Positions 1-10,603 of a stretch of DNA of 64,000 nt are shown piece after piece. Source of the stretch: Bartonella sp. F02 (GTDB taxonomy: Bacteria > Pseudomonadota > Alphaproteobacteria > Rhizobiales > Rhizobiaceae). Numbering within the stretch: the stretch's first letter is position 1; each line of letters opens with the position of its first letter. A program made the position numbers and the translations under genes. The stretch covers positions 186,001 through 250,000 of the forward strand of contig NZ_JANHOK010000002.1 in assembly GCF_026929975.1 (NCBI RefSeq), in the 5' to 3' direction. Below the pieces are notes generated by a model that saw only the letters and a list, made by a program, of their open reading frames with translations, searched no databases and was not told the DNA's origin.

Positions 1-386
1 GTGCATTTTTTGCCGGTGTTGGCGGTGCTTTAATGGCTGCGTTGATTTCAACGATCGATCCTAAAATGTTTAACTTTCTCCTTACTTTTAATATTTTAAT
101 GATTGTTGTTGCTGGTGGTCTTGGTTCTATTACAGGGAGTATTATTGGTAGTATTATTATTACCGTAATGTTAGAATGGTTTCGTATTATCGAAAGTCCT
201 TTAGATTTAGGATTTATATATATACCAGGAATACCTGGTTTGCGTATGGTTATTTTTTCACTTTTATTGTTAGTCATTATTTTATTCTGGAGAAAAGGAT
301 TGTTAGGTCAACGTGAATTCTCATGGAATGGAATTTATTGTTTTTTAACACGAAAAAAAATATCAAACTGTGAGGAGAAGTCATGA
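1..386 (+). CDS. livM: Branched-chain amino-acid ABC transporter permease LivM, C-terminal part
   Basis: This is the C-terminal end of a LivM-type inner-membrane permease, which forms the membrane channel for leucine, isoleucine and valine uptake with LivH, LivG and LivF. The reading frame is already open at base 3, so the gene begins outside the window; the first internal ATG (33) is not the real start. The visible residues contain the family's glycine-rich stretch (VVAGGLGSITGSIIG), the ABC-ATPase contact region, followed by hydrophobic segments and a short basic tail ending in a cytoplasmic extension. The stop overlaps the ATG of livG by four bases (ATGA), indicating translational coupling. 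Identity is supported by motif and by the two LivG/LivF ATPases directly downstream. Confidence 0.9.
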   Translation, partial: AFFAGVGGALMAALISTIDPKMFNFLLTFNILMIVVAGGLGSITGSIIGSIIITVMLEWFRIIESPLDLGFIYIPGIPGLRMVIFSLLLLVIILFWRKGLLGQREFSWNGIYCFLTRKKISNCEEKS

Positions 387-1156
387 AAGACACCATCCTT
401 TCACTTAATAATCTTACCATGAATTTTGGCGGATTGATTGCTGTAAATAATATTAATATGACTGTTCAACGGGAAACAATTACTGGATTAATTGGTCCCA
501 ATGGTGCAGGAAAAACAACTGTTTTTAATATGATTTCTGGGTTTTATACTCCCACAAGTGGTACAATCCTTCTAGATGATTTCAAAATTTGTGGGCTTTC
601 TCCTTATAACATTTGTAAACATCATATTGCTCGAACCTTTCAAAATATCCGACTTTTTTCAGGGTTAACAGTGCTACAAAATGTAATGGTAGGTGCTCAC
701 CTTCGACAAAAATATCCATGGTTTGCTTCAACTTTATTAATACCAAGTGCCATTAGAGAGAAAAAACGAATTTATAAAAACGCTATGGAGCTTCTTGAAC
801 GGCTTCAGCTTGATCATCTTGCTGACCAACCAGCAACTACTTTACCCTATGGTGCACAGCGCCGTTTAGAAATTGCTCGCGCTTTGGCAACAGAACCAAA
901 ATTACTTCTTCTTGACGAACCTGCCGCAGGTATGAATCCTCAAGAAAGTGAAGAACTTAGACAATTCATAGCAAAAGTAAAAAAAGAATTTAATCTTACA
1001 ATTTTGCTTATTGAACATGATATGAAAGTTGTTATGGGACTTTGCGAACACCTTTGGGTTTTAGAGTATGGCAGTTGCATTGCTCATGGTACACCCAATG
1101 AAATTCGTAATAATCCTAAAGTCATTGAAGCTTATCTTGGTGGAGATATACATTGA
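383..1156 (+). CDS. livG: Branched-chain amino-acid ABC transporter ATP-binding protein LivG
   Basis: LivG is one of two cytoplasmic ATPases energising branched-chain amino-acid import. The 257-residue protein has a Walker A (GPNGAGKTT, about residue 38), the family's signature loop in the form LPYGAQRRLEIARAL, a Walker B (LLLLDEPAAGMNP) and a switch histidine (LLIEHDM). Length and the AAGMNP after Walker B are typical of LivG rather than LivF. It overlaps livM upstream and livF downstream by four bases each, so the three are one translationally coupled operon. The periplasmic binding protein and LivH would be expected upstream, outside the window. Substrate range (amino acids, amides or urea) cannot be decided from the sequence. 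Confidence 0.95.
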   Translation: MKDTILSLNNLTMNFGGLIAVNNINMTVQRETITGLIGPNGAGKTTVFNMISGFYTPTSGTILLDDFKICGLSPYNICKHHIARTFQNIRLFSGLTVLQNVMVGAHLRQKYPWFASTLLIPSAIREKKRIYKNAMELLERLQLDHLADQPATTLPYGAQRRLEIARALATEPKLLLLDEPAAGMNPQESEELRQFIAKVKKEFNLTILLIEHDMKVVMGLCEHLWVLEYGSCIAHGTPNEIRNNPKVIEAYLGGDIH

Positions 1157-1863
1157 ATATTCTTGAAATAAAAAATCTTCATGTTCATTATGGCGCTATT
1201 AAAGCCGTTCAGGATCTTTCTCTATCTATTAAAAAAGGAAGTATAGTCACTCTCATTGGTGCTAATGGTGCTGGAAAAAGTAGTACTGTACGTTCTATTG
1301 TCGGGCTGAATAAATCTATTGATGGAGATATTATTTATAAAAATCAATCTATTATAAAAAAACAACCAGAAGAGATTTTGCGTCTAGGAATAGCATTAAG
1401 TCCTGAAGGACGGCGTGTTATGCCTCATCTTAGTGTTTTAGAAAATTTAAAGTTAGGAGCTTATATCCGTAAAGATAAGGCTGGAATTACTCGCGATATT
1501 GAATGGATATTTGATTTATTTCCGCGTTTACGTGAAAGATCTAAGCAATTGAGTGGCACAATGTCAGGTGGAGAACAGCAAATGCTTGCTGTTGGACGAG
1601 CGCTTATGAGCAATCCTGATATGGTAATATTAGATGAACCATCTCTTGGTTTAGCGCCACTTCTTGTAAAAGAGCTTTTTTCAATTATTCAAAAAATTAA
1701 TGAGATGGGAAAAACTGTTCTTCTCATTGAACAAAATGCGTTTGCAGCACTTTCCATTGCTAACTATGCATATATTTTAGAAGTAGGAAAAATTTTATTC
1801 CACGGAGAAGGAAAATCTATGCTCTCTGATCCTCGTGTTAAAGAAGCATATCTCGGTGGTTAA
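1153..1863 (+). CDS. livF: Branched-chain amino-acid ABC transporter ATP-binding protein LivF
   Basis: LivF is the second ATPase of the branched-chain amino-acid importer and pairs with LivG. The 236-residue protein shows Walker A (GANGAGKSST), the canonical signature MSGGEQQMLAVGRAL, Walker B (MVILDEPSLGLAP) and the H-loop position occupied by Q in LLIEQNA, which is normal for LivF. The start is a TTG whose last two bases overlap the livG stop (TTGA), so translation probably depends on coupling to livG. The gene is last in the operon and is followed about 40 bases later by a strong hairpin terminator. Confidence 0.95.
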   Translation: MNILEIKNLHVHYGAIKAVQDLSLSIKKGSIVTLIGANGAGKSSTVRSIVGLNKSIDGDIIYKNQSIIKKQPEEILRLGIALSPEGRRVMPHLSVLENLKLGAYIRKDKAGITRDIEWIFDLFPRLRERSKQLSGTMSGGEQQMLAVGRALMSNPDMVILDEPSLGLAPLLVKELFSIIQKINEMGKTVLLIEQNAFAALSIANYAYILEVGKILFHGEGKSMLSDPRVKEAYLGG

Positions 1864-1900
1864 GCATATAATATCTACAACTAAAAATCTGACTATTTAT

Positions 1901-1936
1901 AAAAAGCATCTTTCTATATTTAGAAAGATGCTTTTT
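1901..1936. terminator. Bidirectional intrinsic terminator between livF and gatA
   Basis: A perfect 16-bp inverted repeat (1901-1916 with 1921-1936) encloses a TATT loop. One arm starts with five A and the other ends with five T, so transcripts from either strand give a stem followed by a U-run. It lies between the convergent ends of livF (plus) and gatA (minus) and can terminate both. Confidence 0.85.
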
Positions 1937-1957
1937 GATGTAGAGTTTAAGTTTTTA

Positions 1958-3442
1958 TTATAGCCACCATTTTTTAGCACTCAGCATTCCTGCTTCTTGC
2001 TCTATGATATGAGCTATTTGAAACATCACTTCTTCCGCAAAAGGTTTTCCAATTAACTGTAATCCCAATGGTAAACCATCTGATGATAAACCTGCAGGAA
2101 CAGAAATGCCTGGCAAACCTGCTATATTAACTGGTACTGTAAAAATATCATTAAGATACATTGCCAACGTATCATTTTTTACTTTTTCATCAGAGATACC
2201 AAAAGCTGCTGTTGGTGTTGTAGGTGTTAAAATAGAATCAATACCAGAAGCAAAACATTGCTCAAAGTCACGTTTTATTAATGTTCGTACTTTCTCTGCT
2301 TTAAGATAATAAGCATCATAATAACCTGCTGAAAGAACATAAGTTCCAATTAAAATACGCCGTTTAACTTCATCACCAAAGCCAGCTGAACGTGTATTCT
2401 CGTACATTTCAATAATATCTTTTCCTGGTACACGAAGACCAAAACGAACACCATCATAACGGGCTAAATTAGAAGATGCCTCCGCAGGAGATACAATATA
2501 ATATGTAGGTAAAGCATATTTTGTATGGGGTAATGAAATATTGATAATTTCAGCTCCCGCTTCTTTTAGCCAATTAATACCTGCTTGCCATAACTCAACA
2601 ATCTCAGAAGATATTCCTTCCATGTGGTATTCTTTTGGAATACCAATTTTCATTCCTTTGATTGATCGACCGATATAATTTTCGTAATCAGGAACTGGAA
2701 TATTTACTGAAGTTGAATCTTTTTTATCAAAAGAAGCCATTGACTTAAGCATGATTGCACAATCACGCACATCACGTCCAATAGGTCCCGCTTGATCGAG
2801 AGATGAAGCATAGGCTACGATTCCCCATCGTGAACATCGCCCATAAGTAGGTTTGATACCCACTGTCCCTGTAAAAGCTGCTGGCTGACGTATTGATCCA
2901 CCAGTATCTGTTGCTGTTGCCGCAGTACAAAGTCGTGCTGCAACAGCAGCTGATGAGCCCCCCGATGAACCACCCGGTACAAGCTTTTCATCTGATCCTT
3001 TTTTACGCCATGGATTGATAACTGGTCCATAATGGGATGTTTTATTAGATGATCCCATAGCAAATTCATCCATATTCAACTTTCCCAACATAACCGCTCC
3101 ATCTTTCCATAAATTAGCGGTTACAGTTGATTCGTATTTAGGTTTAAAACCATCAAGAATATAAGAACAAGCTTGAGTATGAACATCTTGTGTTGCAAAA
3201 AGATCCTTAATTCCAAGTGGAATTCCTTCTAAAATCCCCACCTGACCCTTAGCTCGTCGGCTATCTGATTCTGTAGCCATTTGGATTGCTTTTTCTGTTG
3301 TTACTTCAACATAAGCATTTAAAATTGGATTTGCTAATTCAATCGCTTTTAAATAAGATTCTGTTAATTCAATTGCTTTGATTTCGCCTTTTGTTAAAGC
3401 ATCACGTGCTTGTGCAATCGTTAAGGTTGTTAAATCGGTCAT
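1958..3442 (-). CDS. gatA: Glutamyl-tRNA(Gln)/aspartyl-tRNA(Asn) amidotransferase subunit A
   Basis: GatA is the glutaminase subunit of GatCAB, which converts misacylated Glu-tRNA(Gln) (and Asp-tRNA(Asn)) to the correct amide. The 494 residues carry the amidase-signature fold: the catalytic lysine in [11 protein letters not shown] (about residue 78), the glycine/serine loop [15 protein letters not shown], and the second catalytic serine region [12 protein letters not shown]. This Ser-cisSer-Lys triad is complete. Length matches the family (about 490). gatC lies just upstream with a 30-base gap, so gatC-gatA is an operon; gatB is not in this window. The 3' end faces livF and uses the shared terminator. 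Confidence 0.97.
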   Translation of the reverse strand: MTDLTTLTIAQARDALTKGEIKAIELTESYLKAIELANPILNAYVEVTTEKAIQMATESDSRRAKGQVGILEGIPLGIKDLFATQDVHTQACSYILDGFKPKYESTVTANLWKDGAVMLGKLNMDEFAMGSSNKTSHYGPVINPWRKKGSDEKLVPGGSSGGSSAAVAARLCTAATATDTGGSIRQPAAFTGTVGIKPTYGRCSRWGIVAYASSLDQAGPIGRDVRDCAIMLKSMASFDKKDSTSVNIPVPDYENYIGRSIKGMKIGIPKEYHMEGISSEIVELWQAGINWLKEAGAEIINISLPHTKYALPTYYIVSPAEASSNLARYDGVRFGLRVPGKDIIEMYENTRSAGFGDEVKRRILIGTYVLSAGYYDAYYLKAEKVRTLIKRDFEQCFASGIDSILTPTTPTAAFGISDEKVKNDTLAMYLNDIFTVPVNIAGLPGISVPAGLSSDGLPLGLQLIGKPFAEEVMFQIAHIIEQEAGMLSAKKWWL

Positions 3443-3472
3443 ATCATTTCTCGAATTTTAAAATATAAAAAA

Positions 3473-3760
3473 TCACTCAACAACTTTTGGAACAAGAAAA
3501 AAATTGTCTTCCGTTATAGGTGCATTTGCTACAATATCTGCAGCTTTATTCCCATCTGTGATATTATCTTCACGCATTCGTAAAGCCGTTGGAATGACCG
3601 ATGTTAATGGATCTACACCGTTAACATCAACTTCATCAAGTTGTTTTACAAATTCTAAAATAGAGTTAAGTTCTTTTGTTACACGCTCTATCTCATCATT
3701 ATGAATCGCAATACGCGCCAAATGTGCTACTTTCTTAACTGTTTTATAATCAATAGACAT
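3473..3760 (-). CDS. gatC: Glutamyl-tRNA(Gln) amidotransferase subunit C
   Basis: GatC is the small stabilising subunit that wraps between GatA and GatB. From the ATG at 3760 it gives 95 residues, the usual family length, beginning [19 protein letters not shown] and containing the conserved helical HLARI and PLTSV segments. An upstream ATG at 3841 would add 27 atypical residues; the inner start was preferred because of homology and because a GAAAGG ribosome-binding site sits about 7 bases before it. It is the first gene of the gatC-gatA operon. Confidence 0.93.
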   Translation of the reverse strand: MSIDYKTVKKVAHLARIAIHNDEIERVTKELNSILEFVKQLDEVDVNGVDPLTSVIPTALRMREDNITDGNKAADIVANAPITEDNFFLVPKVVE

Positions 3761-3924
3761 AATATGCCTTTCTTTTCGAATAATATTCGATACTAATCCC
3801 TTTATGTTGTGATTGTATATACGTATCCTTATAAGCGTCAAAAAATTTTGATATCTATATATTCAAACCCCATAATAAATACTAATCTAAAAAAATATTA
3901 CGAAATCCTTTATAAAATAAATGC

Positions 3925-4404
3925 ATGACCATTATTAATATAGACGAAGTTATCACACATCTTTTACCTGCACAAACAATAGCAGGCTTAGATTTAGGAA
4001 CAAAAACTATTGGCATTGCTATTTCCGATATCAGTTTGATGTTCTCAAATCCTCGTCCTGTTATTCAACGAAAAAAATTTACCCTTGATGCTCATAAACT
4101 CGTACAAATTTTTAATAATGAAAATGTGGGTATCGCTATCATAGGTTTACCTGTTAATATGGATGGAAGTAATGGTTCACGCGTACAATCAACGCGATCT
4201 TTTGTTTCCAATATGGCCATGTATACGAAAATTCCTTTTGTTTTTTGGGACGAACGGTTATCCACAGTTGCTGCACAACGCTACCTTTTAGAAATGGATG
4301 TATCGCGTGCAAAAAGAGCAACTCGCATTGATTCAGCAGCTGCTTCTTTTATACTGCAAGGCGCTCTCGACAGAATTCAGCTTCTTCGTCAAACTGAAGG
4401 ATAA
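3925..4404 (+). CDS. ruvX: RuvX/YqgF-family putative pre-16S rRNA nuclease (Holliday junction resolvase-like)
   Basis: RuvX/YqgF proteins have an RNase H-like fold and process the 5' end of 16S rRNA; they were first named Holliday-junction resolvases. The 159-residue product has the three expected acidic patches: [14 protein letters not shown] near residue 23, [13 protein letters not shown] in the middle, and [15 protein letters not shown] at the C-terminus. Fifteen to twenty N-terminal residues exceed the E. coli protein, as is common in rhizobia. It is divergent from gatC, and its 3' end overlaps the 3' end of the minus-strand acyl-CoA-dehydrogenase-like gene by 16 bases. Confidence 0.93.
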   Translation: MTIINIDEVITHLLPAQTIAGLDLGTKTIGIAISDISLMFSNPRPVIQRKKFTLDAHKLVQIFNNENVGIAIIGLPVNMDGSNGSRVQSTRSFVSNMAMYTKIPFVFWDERLSTVAAQRYLLEMDVSRAKRATRIDSAAASFILQGALDRIQLLRQTEG

Positions 4405-6017
4405 AGAGTATTTAAGACTTGTCCTGCATTATATCGTGCAATCAACATACCGTAGGATGATCTCCATTGTCCTCCAAGACGACTTTCCATATAAGCATTT
4501 ACAACATGCTCCATATCTGTGTGGCGCAACGATGCAGCTGCAGCTGCATAAGCCATTTGTTCAACAAAAAACCTCCCTGCCCCTTCATTTTCTGAAGCCA
4601 TTTTAGCAGCAGACTTAATAATTTCGATTGCTCGCGATCCTGCTGGCCCAATATCCACAGCAATTTTTTCCAATAATTGTTGAAATAAACCGGGTGCTTT
4701 ATCTGCTATAAGAATTGAATCTTTTACTAATTGATTAGCACCACTACTTTTCACTATTCGCGCAGGCCCATCTCGTAACATTTGCGATAATGGATTATTC
4801 TCCACAAAACTATCCAAACCTAGTTGTGCAATAATCTCACCAACAATAGGAACAACCAACTGACTTATATGACACGTAATAATAGGCGTCATAATACGAG
4901 CAAAAGCTGCTTCAGAACGATCATTAGCAGCATTATCAAATGCTCGTGCTAAACGTAAAACTAGCGCTTGTGAAGCAGCAATATCAAGAGCAATATCCGC
5001 AAAAATACGCTCTGTCAGAGGAGAAAAATGCTGATTTGGCATCTTTTTCCTTAAAAAATCGACTCCAAACTGAAGTGCTGCTCGCAAAACACCTGCAGAT
5101 ATAGTGGATTGATCAAGACGCATCATAGTTTCGATATCTTTGATTACCTTAGAACCTTCTCCGAGGTTTCCTAAAAGCCAACCATAACTATTTTGAAAAT
5201 CAACAACTCCTTCTGGAACTGAGTACTCTCCAGAGCGTTCTATTAAATAACGAATGGATATAACTCCATTTAATGCACCATTTTCTTGTATTCGTGGGAC
5301 TAAAAAACAACTTAAATGACCATCTAATTCTGCACTAATAATATATCCATCAGCCATTGGATTAATAACATTTGTTTTAACAGTATTTAAACGATACAGA
5401 TCACGCTTTATCTTTTCATCATAAGAAACTTTCTGAACAGCTGGAACACCCACAAAACGTTTTTCATTTTTTTCAAAATCATCAAAAGCACAGCTAAGAG
5501 AAGCTCCCTTTTTATTATTAATAGGCTTAAAAGATAAATCATATTGACGTGATAAAAGAACATTTTGCCATTTTTTAAATAACTCCGAATCACAAATTAA
5601 CACCGCAATAGCCGCACTTGTGATACAAATTTCATTTAAATGCCCTGTTTCCAAACCAGCAGATAATGCCAAACGAATAGCACGTGCTTGATAACGCACT
5701 CCATTTTCTGAAGTTGTATTCTCCCAAAGTGAAGTCATTAAACCTGCTTTTCTAGAATATTGTTGAAGGGTATGGTAAGCAGGATGCATTTCTAATTGTT
5801 CATTTGATTGGCTCCAATATTGCCCATGACGCAGTAAAGGACGATAGCGATTCGCTAAATAAGATAGATCCCATGCTTCGTGACTAGACACAAAATCTCC
5901 TATTTCTTCAAAATCTGCTAATAAAGGTGTTGATAATGTGGATGCGATACGGAATATAAGCGTATCATTAAGAAATGCATTTTTTTGACGGATGTTTTGC
6001 GTAAACACAGCACTCAT
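4389..6017 (-). CDS. AidB-like acyl-CoA dehydrogenase family protein, active site degenerate
   Basis: The 542 residues align end to end with AidB-type acyl-CoA dehydrogenases, flavoproteins linked in E. coli to the alkylation (Ada) response. Shared landmarks are the N-terminal domain (HPAYHTLQ), the middle beta domain ([25 protein letters not shown]) and the helical C-terminal domain (LRLARAFD). Two functional signatures are altered. The flavin-contacting motif MTEKQGGSD of E. coli AidB is replaced by unrelated sequence with no GG pair, and the WEGSGN segment carrying the catalytic glutamate reads VKSSGAN, with lysine at about residue 423. The fold is probably kept but dehydrogenase activity doubtful. 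It stands alone and convergent to ruvX. The family call is firm; function is unknown. Confidence 0.8.
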   Translation of the reverse strand: MSAVFTQNIRQKNAFLNDTLIFRIASTLSTPLLADFEEIGDFVSSHEAWDLSYLANRYRPLLRHGQYWSQSNEQLEMHPAYHTLQQYSRKAGLMTSLWENTTSENGVRYQARAIRLALSAGLETGHLNEICITSAAIAVLICDSELFKKWQNVLLSRQYDLSFKPINNKKGASLSCAFDDFEKNEKRFVGVPAVQKVSYDEKIKRDLYRLNTVKTNVINPMADGYIISAELDGHLSCFLVPRIQENGALNGVISIRYLIERSGEYSVPEGVVDFQNSYGWLLGNLGEGSKVIKDIETMMRLDQSTISAGVLRAALQFGVDFLRKKMPNQHFSPLTERIFADIALDIAASQALVLRLARAFDNAANDRSEAAFARIMTPIITCHISQLVVPIVGEIIAQLGLDSFVENNPLSQMLRDGPARIVKSSGANQLVKDSILIADKAPGLFQQLLEKIAVDIGPAGSRAIEIIKSAAKMASENEGAGRFFVEQMAYAAAAASLRHTDMEHVVNAYMESRLGGQWRSSYGMLIARYNAGQVLNTLYPSV

Positions 6018-6132
6018 AGGTTTTTCCTATTATTCAAATCATAGACTATTTGTTTTTTTACAATTAAAAATATTTATTAAATTAGGATAAAAGCTTGCTT
6101 AATCTCTTTAGAGATCTATAGAAAAGAATACT

Positions 6133-7110
6133 ATGACTCAAAATACTTTTTTTCCAATTTTTCCATACCGGCACCTTTTAGGTATAAAAAACCTTACTGT
6201 ACAGGATATTAATATATTACTTAATCGTGCCGATGCGAATGTTACTCTTTCTCAAAAAATTGACAAAAAAAAATCGACATTACGTGGACGAACCCAAATT
6301 AATCTCTTTTTTGAAGCTTCTACGCGAACGCAGTCTTCTTTTGAATTAGCCGGAAAACGATTAGGAGCCGATGTGATGAATATGACTATTAGCAATTCAT
6401 CTGTAAAAAAAGGGGAAACATTAATTGATACAGCAACAACACTCAATGCATTAAATCCCGATATATTAATCATTCGCCATAGTTGTGCTGGAGCAGCTTC
6501 TCTTTTAGCACAAAAAGTTGATTGTTCCGTGATTAATGCAGGCGATGGTTCACATGAACATCCCACACAAGCATTATTAGATGCTTTGACCATTAAACGG
6601 ACAAAAGGCTATATTCAAGGATTAACTGTTGCAATTTGTGGTGATATTTTGCATTCACGTGTTGCACGTTCCAATATCATTTGCCTTAATGCTTTAGGAG
6701 CACGTGTTCGTGTTATTGCTCCTTCAACACTATTGCCTATCGGAATTGAAGATATGAGTGTTGAAGTTTTCAACACAATGAAAGAAGGTCTTAAAGGCGC
6801 TGATGTTGTTATGATGTTGCGTTTACAACGTGAACGGATGACAGGTGCTTTTATTCCATCTATCCGAGAATATTTCCATCACTTCGGTTTACATAAAGAA
6901 AACTTAGCATATGCTAAAAATGATTGTATCATCATGCACCCTGGCCCAATAAACCGAGGTGTAGAAATTGCTTCTGATATAGCAGATGGAATACAAAGCG
7001 TTATTCATACACAAGTGGAAATGGGAATCGCTGTACGCATGGCTGTTATGGAAGCTTTATTAGATTCGCGCCATAACTGGAGTAAAGAAAAAAAATGCCA
7101 AGATCGATAG
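6133..7110 (+). CDS. pyrB: Aspartate carbamoyltransferase catalytic subunit
   Basis: PyrB condenses carbamoyl phosphate with aspartate to N-carbamoylaspartate, the committed step of pyrimidine synthesis. The 325 residues show the carbamoyl-phosphate loop [20 protein letters not shown], the second phosphate/aspartate region [18 protein letters not shown], and the C-terminal [11 protein letters not shown]. No PyrI regulatory subunit follows. Instead the gene overlaps by 16 bases with a dihydroorotase-like gene, the arrangement of dodecameric class A ATCases in which PyrB is assembled on an inactive PyrC homologue. Confidence 0.97.
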   Translation: MTQNTFFPIFPYRHLLGIKNLTVQDINILLNRADANVTLSQKIDKKKSTLRGRTQINLFFEASTRTQSSFELAGKRLGADVMNMTISNSSVKKGETLIDTATTLNALNPDILIIRHSCAGAASLLAQKVDCSVINAGDGSHEHPTQALLDALTIKRTKGYIQGLTVAICGDILHSRVARSNIICLNALGARVRVIAPSTLLPIGIEDMSVEVFNTMKEGLKGADVVMMLRLQRERMTGAFIPSIREYFHHFGLHKENLAYAKNDCIIMHPGPINRGVEIASDIADGIQSVIHTQVEMGIAVRMAVMEALLDSRHNWSKEKKCQDR

Positions 7111-8402
7111 TTTTCCAAAACGCTCGTATTGTTGACCCTTCACGATCTATCGATGAAGTTGGTACAGTTATTGTTGAAGATGGCCTTATTCAAGCTGCTG
7201 GAAAAGAAGCCCTTAATCAAGGAACGCCTGAAGGAGCAGAAATTATCGATGCAAAAAACAAAGTCATTTCACCTGGACTTGTTGATGCTCGCGTTTTTGT
7301 TGGCGAACCTGGAGCTGAGCATCGTGAAACAATTGCTTCAGCAAGTCGATCTGCTGCAGCTGGAGGAATTACTTCTTTTCTTATGATGCCAGATACACAA
7401 CCTATCATTGATAATGTTGCACTTGTTGAATTTATTAAACGAACCGCACATGAAATGTCATTGGTCAATATTTATCCAGTTGCTGCTATCACTCAAGGTC
7501 TCAGAGGATACGAAATAGCTGAATTTGGTTTATTAAAAAATGCTGGAGCCATTGCTTTTAGTGAAGGTAAAAAAACACTTCAAAGCTCTTCTGTTATGCG
7601 ACGTGCAATGATATACGCCCGCGACTTTGATTCTGTATTAATTCATGAAACACAAGACGAAGATCTTACAAACCAAGGTGTTATAAACGAAGGTCTTCTT
7701 GCAAGCTGGCTTGGCCTTCCTGGCATTCCTCGTGAAGCAGAAGTCATACCACTAGAAAGAGATTTACGCTTAGCCGCATTGACCCAAACACGTTATCATG
7801 CAGCACAAATATCAACAGCTATGTCCGCAGAAGCGATTCGTTTAGCAAAACAGCGTAATACAAAAATTTCAGCAGGTGTTTCTATTAATCATTTATCTCT
7901 TAACGAAAATGATATTGGTGAATACCGTACTTTTTTCCGTTTAATGCCTCCATTACGTGCAGAAGAAGATCGTATCGCAATGATTGAAGCCATAAAAGAT
8001 GGAACAGTCGATATTATTGTTTCCTCTCATGATCCTCAAGATGTAGATGTAAAACGCGTCCCCTTTCAAGATGCTGAAGCAGGCGCTATTGGTATGGAAA
8101 CTTTATTAAGTGTAGCTCTACGTCTTTATCATAATCAAAGTATCTCTCTTTTGCGATTAATTGAACTTTTATCAACAGCACCCGCGAAACTTTTTAATCT
8201 CAAGAATGCCGGAACCTTAGCAAAAGGAACTCACGCAGATCTTGTTTTAATTGATCTTGATGAACCATGGGTATTATCTGGCGATATGTTGCATTCACGT
8301 TCAAAAAATACACCTTTTGAAAATGCACATTTTCAAGGACGTGTTCTCCAAACTTTTGTTAAAGGTCAATCCGTATTTAAACTTGACCCAAACACACCAT
8401 GA
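7095..8402 (+). CDS. pyrC: Dihydroorotase-like PyrC' (probably non-catalytic partner of PyrB)
   Basis: The 435-residue amidohydrolase is collinear with class I dihydroorotases and is normally annotated as one, but its metal site is stripped. The DxHxHxREPG motif reads [10 protein letters not shown] (both histidines lost). The HVST segment reads QIST, the TPHH segment SINH, and the catalytic TDHAPH segment reads SSHDPQ. With so many ligands missing it is unlikely to hydrolyse dihydroorotate. It begins inside pyrB (16-base overlap), consistent with co-translation and with the pseudo-dihydroorotase role known in Pseudomonas-type ATCase, a scaffold needed for PyrB assembly. An active PyrC must then be elsewhere in the genome. 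The fold assignment is certain; loss of activity is inferred from motifs. Confidence 0.9.
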   Translation: MPRSIVFQNARIVDPSRSIDEVGTVIVEDGLIQAAGKEALNQGTPEGAEIIDAKNKVISPGLVDARVFVGEPGAEHRETIASASRSAAAGGITSFLMMPDTQPIIDNVALVEFIKRTAHEMSLVNIYPVAAITQGLRGYEIAEFGLLKNAGAIAFSEGKKTLQSSSVMRRAMIYARDFDSVLIHETQDEDLTNQGVINEGLLASWLGLPGIPREAEVIPLERDLRLAALTQTRYHAAQISTAMSAEAIRLAKQRNTKISAGVSINHLSLNENDIGEYRTFFRLMPPLRAEEDRIAMIEAIKDGTVDIIVSSHDPQDVDVKRVPFQDAEAGAIGMETLLSVALRLYHNQSISLLRLIELLSTAPAKLFNLKNAGTLAKGTHADLVLIDLDEPWVLSGDMLHSRSKNTPFENAHFQGRVLQTFVKGQSVFKLDPNTP

Positions 8403-9028
8403 GATTTTTCATGAATGAAGTAGAAATATTTTTTCAGTTCCATACGTGGTTTATTTTTCTTGTATCTTATCTGTGCGGCTCTATTCCATTCGGATTACTG
8501 TTTACGCGATTTGCTAAACTTGGCGATATACGTGCAATAGGTTCTGGAAACATTGGAGCCACTAATGTTTTACGAACCGGAAATAAAAAAATTGCAGCTC
8601 TTACTCTTTTATGCGATGCCTTAAAAGGAACTGTTGTCGTTTTAATAACAAATTTTTTTTCTCACCAAGAAATTATTGTTATTGGGTCTGGATTTTTTGC
8701 CTTTTTAGGACATCTTTTCCCTGTATGGCTCAAGTTTAAAGGTGGGAAAGGTGTTGCCACCTATTTAGGTATATGTCTTGGATTTTATTGGCCAGCAGCA
8801 ATTATCTTTGTCAGTGTGTGGATCTTATTGTTTTCATTAACACGTTACTCTTCATTATCCGCACTTGTTACTATTGTTATTGTTCCTATTTTTGTTTATT
8901 TTTTCTCCTCTTATCTCTTTGCTACTTACATCATGGTAGCAATGAGTGCGCTCGTCATGATAAAACATTATACAAACATTAGCAGATTATTATCTGGAAA
9001 AGAGATAAAAGTTGAGTGTAAAAACTGA
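8399..9028 (+). CDS. plsY: Acyl-phosphate:glycerol-3-phosphate acyltransferase PlsY
   Basis: PlsY is the inner-membrane enzyme that moves an acyl chain from acyl phosphate (made by PlsX, encoded at 41.6-42.7 kb) to glycerol-3-phosphate. The 209 residues contain the three family motifs: [10 protein letters not shown] near the N-terminus, [16 protein letters not shown], and [17 protein letters not shown], among about five hydrophobic segments. The ATG overlaps the upstream stop as ATGA; an ATG four codons later is also possible. The 3' end overlaps dprA by 17 bases, so the pyrB-dprA run is one tight operon. Confidence 0.95.
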   Translation: MRFFMNEVEIFFQFHTWFIFLVSYLCGSIPFGLLFTRFAKLGDIRAIGSGNIGATNVLRTGNKKIAALTLLCDALKGTVVVLITNFFSHQEIIVIGSGFFAFLGHLFPVWLKFKGGKGVATYLGICLGFYWPAAIIFVSVWILLFSLTRYSSLSALVTIVIVPIFVYFFSSYLFATYIMVAMSALVMIKHYTNISRLLSGKEIKVECKN

Positions 9029-10229
9029 GGAATCGAGAAAAGGAATTCTACTCACTGATAATCAACGTTTAAACTGGTTACGTTTATTACGAAGTGAAAA
9101 TGTTGGAGCTATTACTTTTCGTAATCTCATCGAATATTATAAAACAGCTGAAAATGCCCTTGCTGCACTCCCTGAACTCAGCAAAAAAGGTGGTTTTTCT
9201 GCATCTATTCGAATAGCAACATTAGAAGATGCTGAAAAAGAAATGCACAAAGCTGAACAATTAGGTATTCGATTTGTTGGGATTGGAGAACCGGATTATC
9301 CACCACTTCTGAAAACTATGGAAGCATCACCGCCGCTTATTGCCATAAAAGGCGATTCTTCAGTTTTTCATAAATCTTCTGTTGGAATTGTTGGTTCTCG
9401 AAATGCTTCAGCTGCTGGAAAAAAACTAACTGCTCAATTTGCTCATTTTCTTGGTCATGCTGGATTTACAATTGTTTCCGGACTTGCACGTGGAATAGAT
9501 AGCGTTGCTCATCATGCAAGCCTGTTAACAGGTACAATTGCGGTTATGGCTGGCGGTATTGATCACATATATCCTTCCGAAAACAAAAAACTTTATCACG
9601 ATATCCTTGCTAATGGTGGAGCGGTTATCAGTGAAATGCCAATTGGCTGGAAACCACGAGCCATCGACTTTCCAAGAAGAAATCGTATTGTCGCAGGCTT
9701 ATCACTGGGTCTTTTAGTTGTAGAAGCAGCTATGCGATCAGGTTCCTTAATTACTGCACGCCAAGCTACTGAAATAGGAAGATTAATTTTTGCTATTCCC
9801 AGTTCACCGCTTGATCCTCGATCAATTGGTACAAATAATCTTATTAAAGAAGGAGCTCTGCTTTCTACACATCCTTCAGACATTGTAGAAGCACTCACAC
9901 CATTAATTCCCAATACAACTGATTCTCAACTCAGTTTTTTTAAAGAATCAGACACAGTTCAACTTCAGAGAGAAAATTTTAATTTATCTAATACAAAAAC
10001 TGAAAAACCTCCTTCAATTGGAAATGACGCAGAACGTATGGCTGTTTTGTCTTCTCTTTCAACGACTCCAATTGATATAGATACACTTAGCATTCACTCA
10101 GGCGTTTCGTTACAAAATCTTTACCTTTTACTCGTTGAGCTCGACCTCGCTGGAAAGCTTATTCGACACTCTGGTGGTTATGTGTCATTGTCGAATTCGA
10201 ATCTTCTCCCAGAACCTCAGCACTATTAA
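9012..10229 (+). CDS. dprA: DNA-processing protein DprA (Smf)
   Basis: DprA protects incoming single-stranded DNA and loads RecA during natural transformation. The 405 residues hold an N-terminal SAM-like region, the Rossmann-fold core with [43 protein letters not shown] and [15 protein letters not shown], and a C-terminal winged-helix domain after a low-complexity linker (about residues 300-330). The start is a TTG inside plsY (17-base overlap). Whether the organism is competent cannot be told; dprA is widely kept in non-competent alphaproteobacteria. The 3' end is overlapped by a small minus-strand gene. Confidence 0.95.
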   Translation: MSVKTEESRKGILLTDNQRLNWLRLLRSENVGAITFRNLIEYYKTAENALAALPELSKKGGFSASIRIATLEDAEKEMHKAEQLGIRFVGIGEPDYPPLLKTMEASPPLIAIKGDSSVFHKSSVGIVGSRNASAAGKKLTAQFAHFLGHAGFTIVSGLARGIDSVAHHASLLTGTIAVMAGGIDHIYPSENKKLYHDILANGGAVISEMPIGWKPRAIDFPRRNRIVAGLSLGLLVVEAAMRSGSLITARQATEIGRLIFAIPSSPLDPRSIGTNNLIKEGALLSTHPSDIVEALTPLIPNTTDSQLSFFKESDTVQLQRENFNLSNTKTEKPPSIGNDAERMAVLSSLSTTPIDIDTLSIHSGVSLQNLYLLLVELDLAGKLIRHSGGYVSLSNSNLLPEPQHY

Positions 10230-10365
10230 GAATGCTTTGTCCCTCTTCTGCTACCATGTCCAAAAGTAACGCTAAAAGAGGACTATGAGCCTGACGCGCC
10301 ATCTGATTCATTTGTTTTGACATATCTGTGATATACTGAATAACTTTTAAATGGTTTATAAACAT
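10159..10365 (-). CDS. Small hypothetical protein overlapping the 3' end of dprA
   Basis: A 68-residue reading frame starts at 10365 with a good ribosome-binding site (AAGGA about 9 bases before the ATG). It encodes a soluble helical protein containing MSKQMNQMARQAHSPLLALL and an acidic stretch. Its last 71 bases are antisense to the end of dprA. It resembles in style the small helical proteins found at this locus in other Hyphomicrobiales, but I do not recognise a named family. The strong ribosome-binding site and the start lying in the otherwise gene-free dprA-topA spacer argue that it is a real gene rather than an antisense shadow. Confidence 0.5.
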   Translation of the reverse strand: MFINHLKVIQYITDMSKQMNQMARQAHSPLLALLLDMVAEEGQSILNSAEVLGEDSNSTMTHNHQSVE

Positions 10366-10603
10366 ATCTTCTTATCCTTGTGTACTCTCCTCACCTCTCA
10401 ATAAACATTATTAGTATTTTACTACGTGCTTTCTATGTTAACCGCAGAAAATAAATCATATTATCTCTTATAAGGTGTATTTTGCATAATAACAATCAAA
10501 AGTTGTATAATTATTTTTTATATGCTCTTGACCAATTGTCATTAGCTATTCATGTGAAAGAAGTTTATAAAGACAATTTTTATTTCAACATTCGGATAAA
10601 ATT

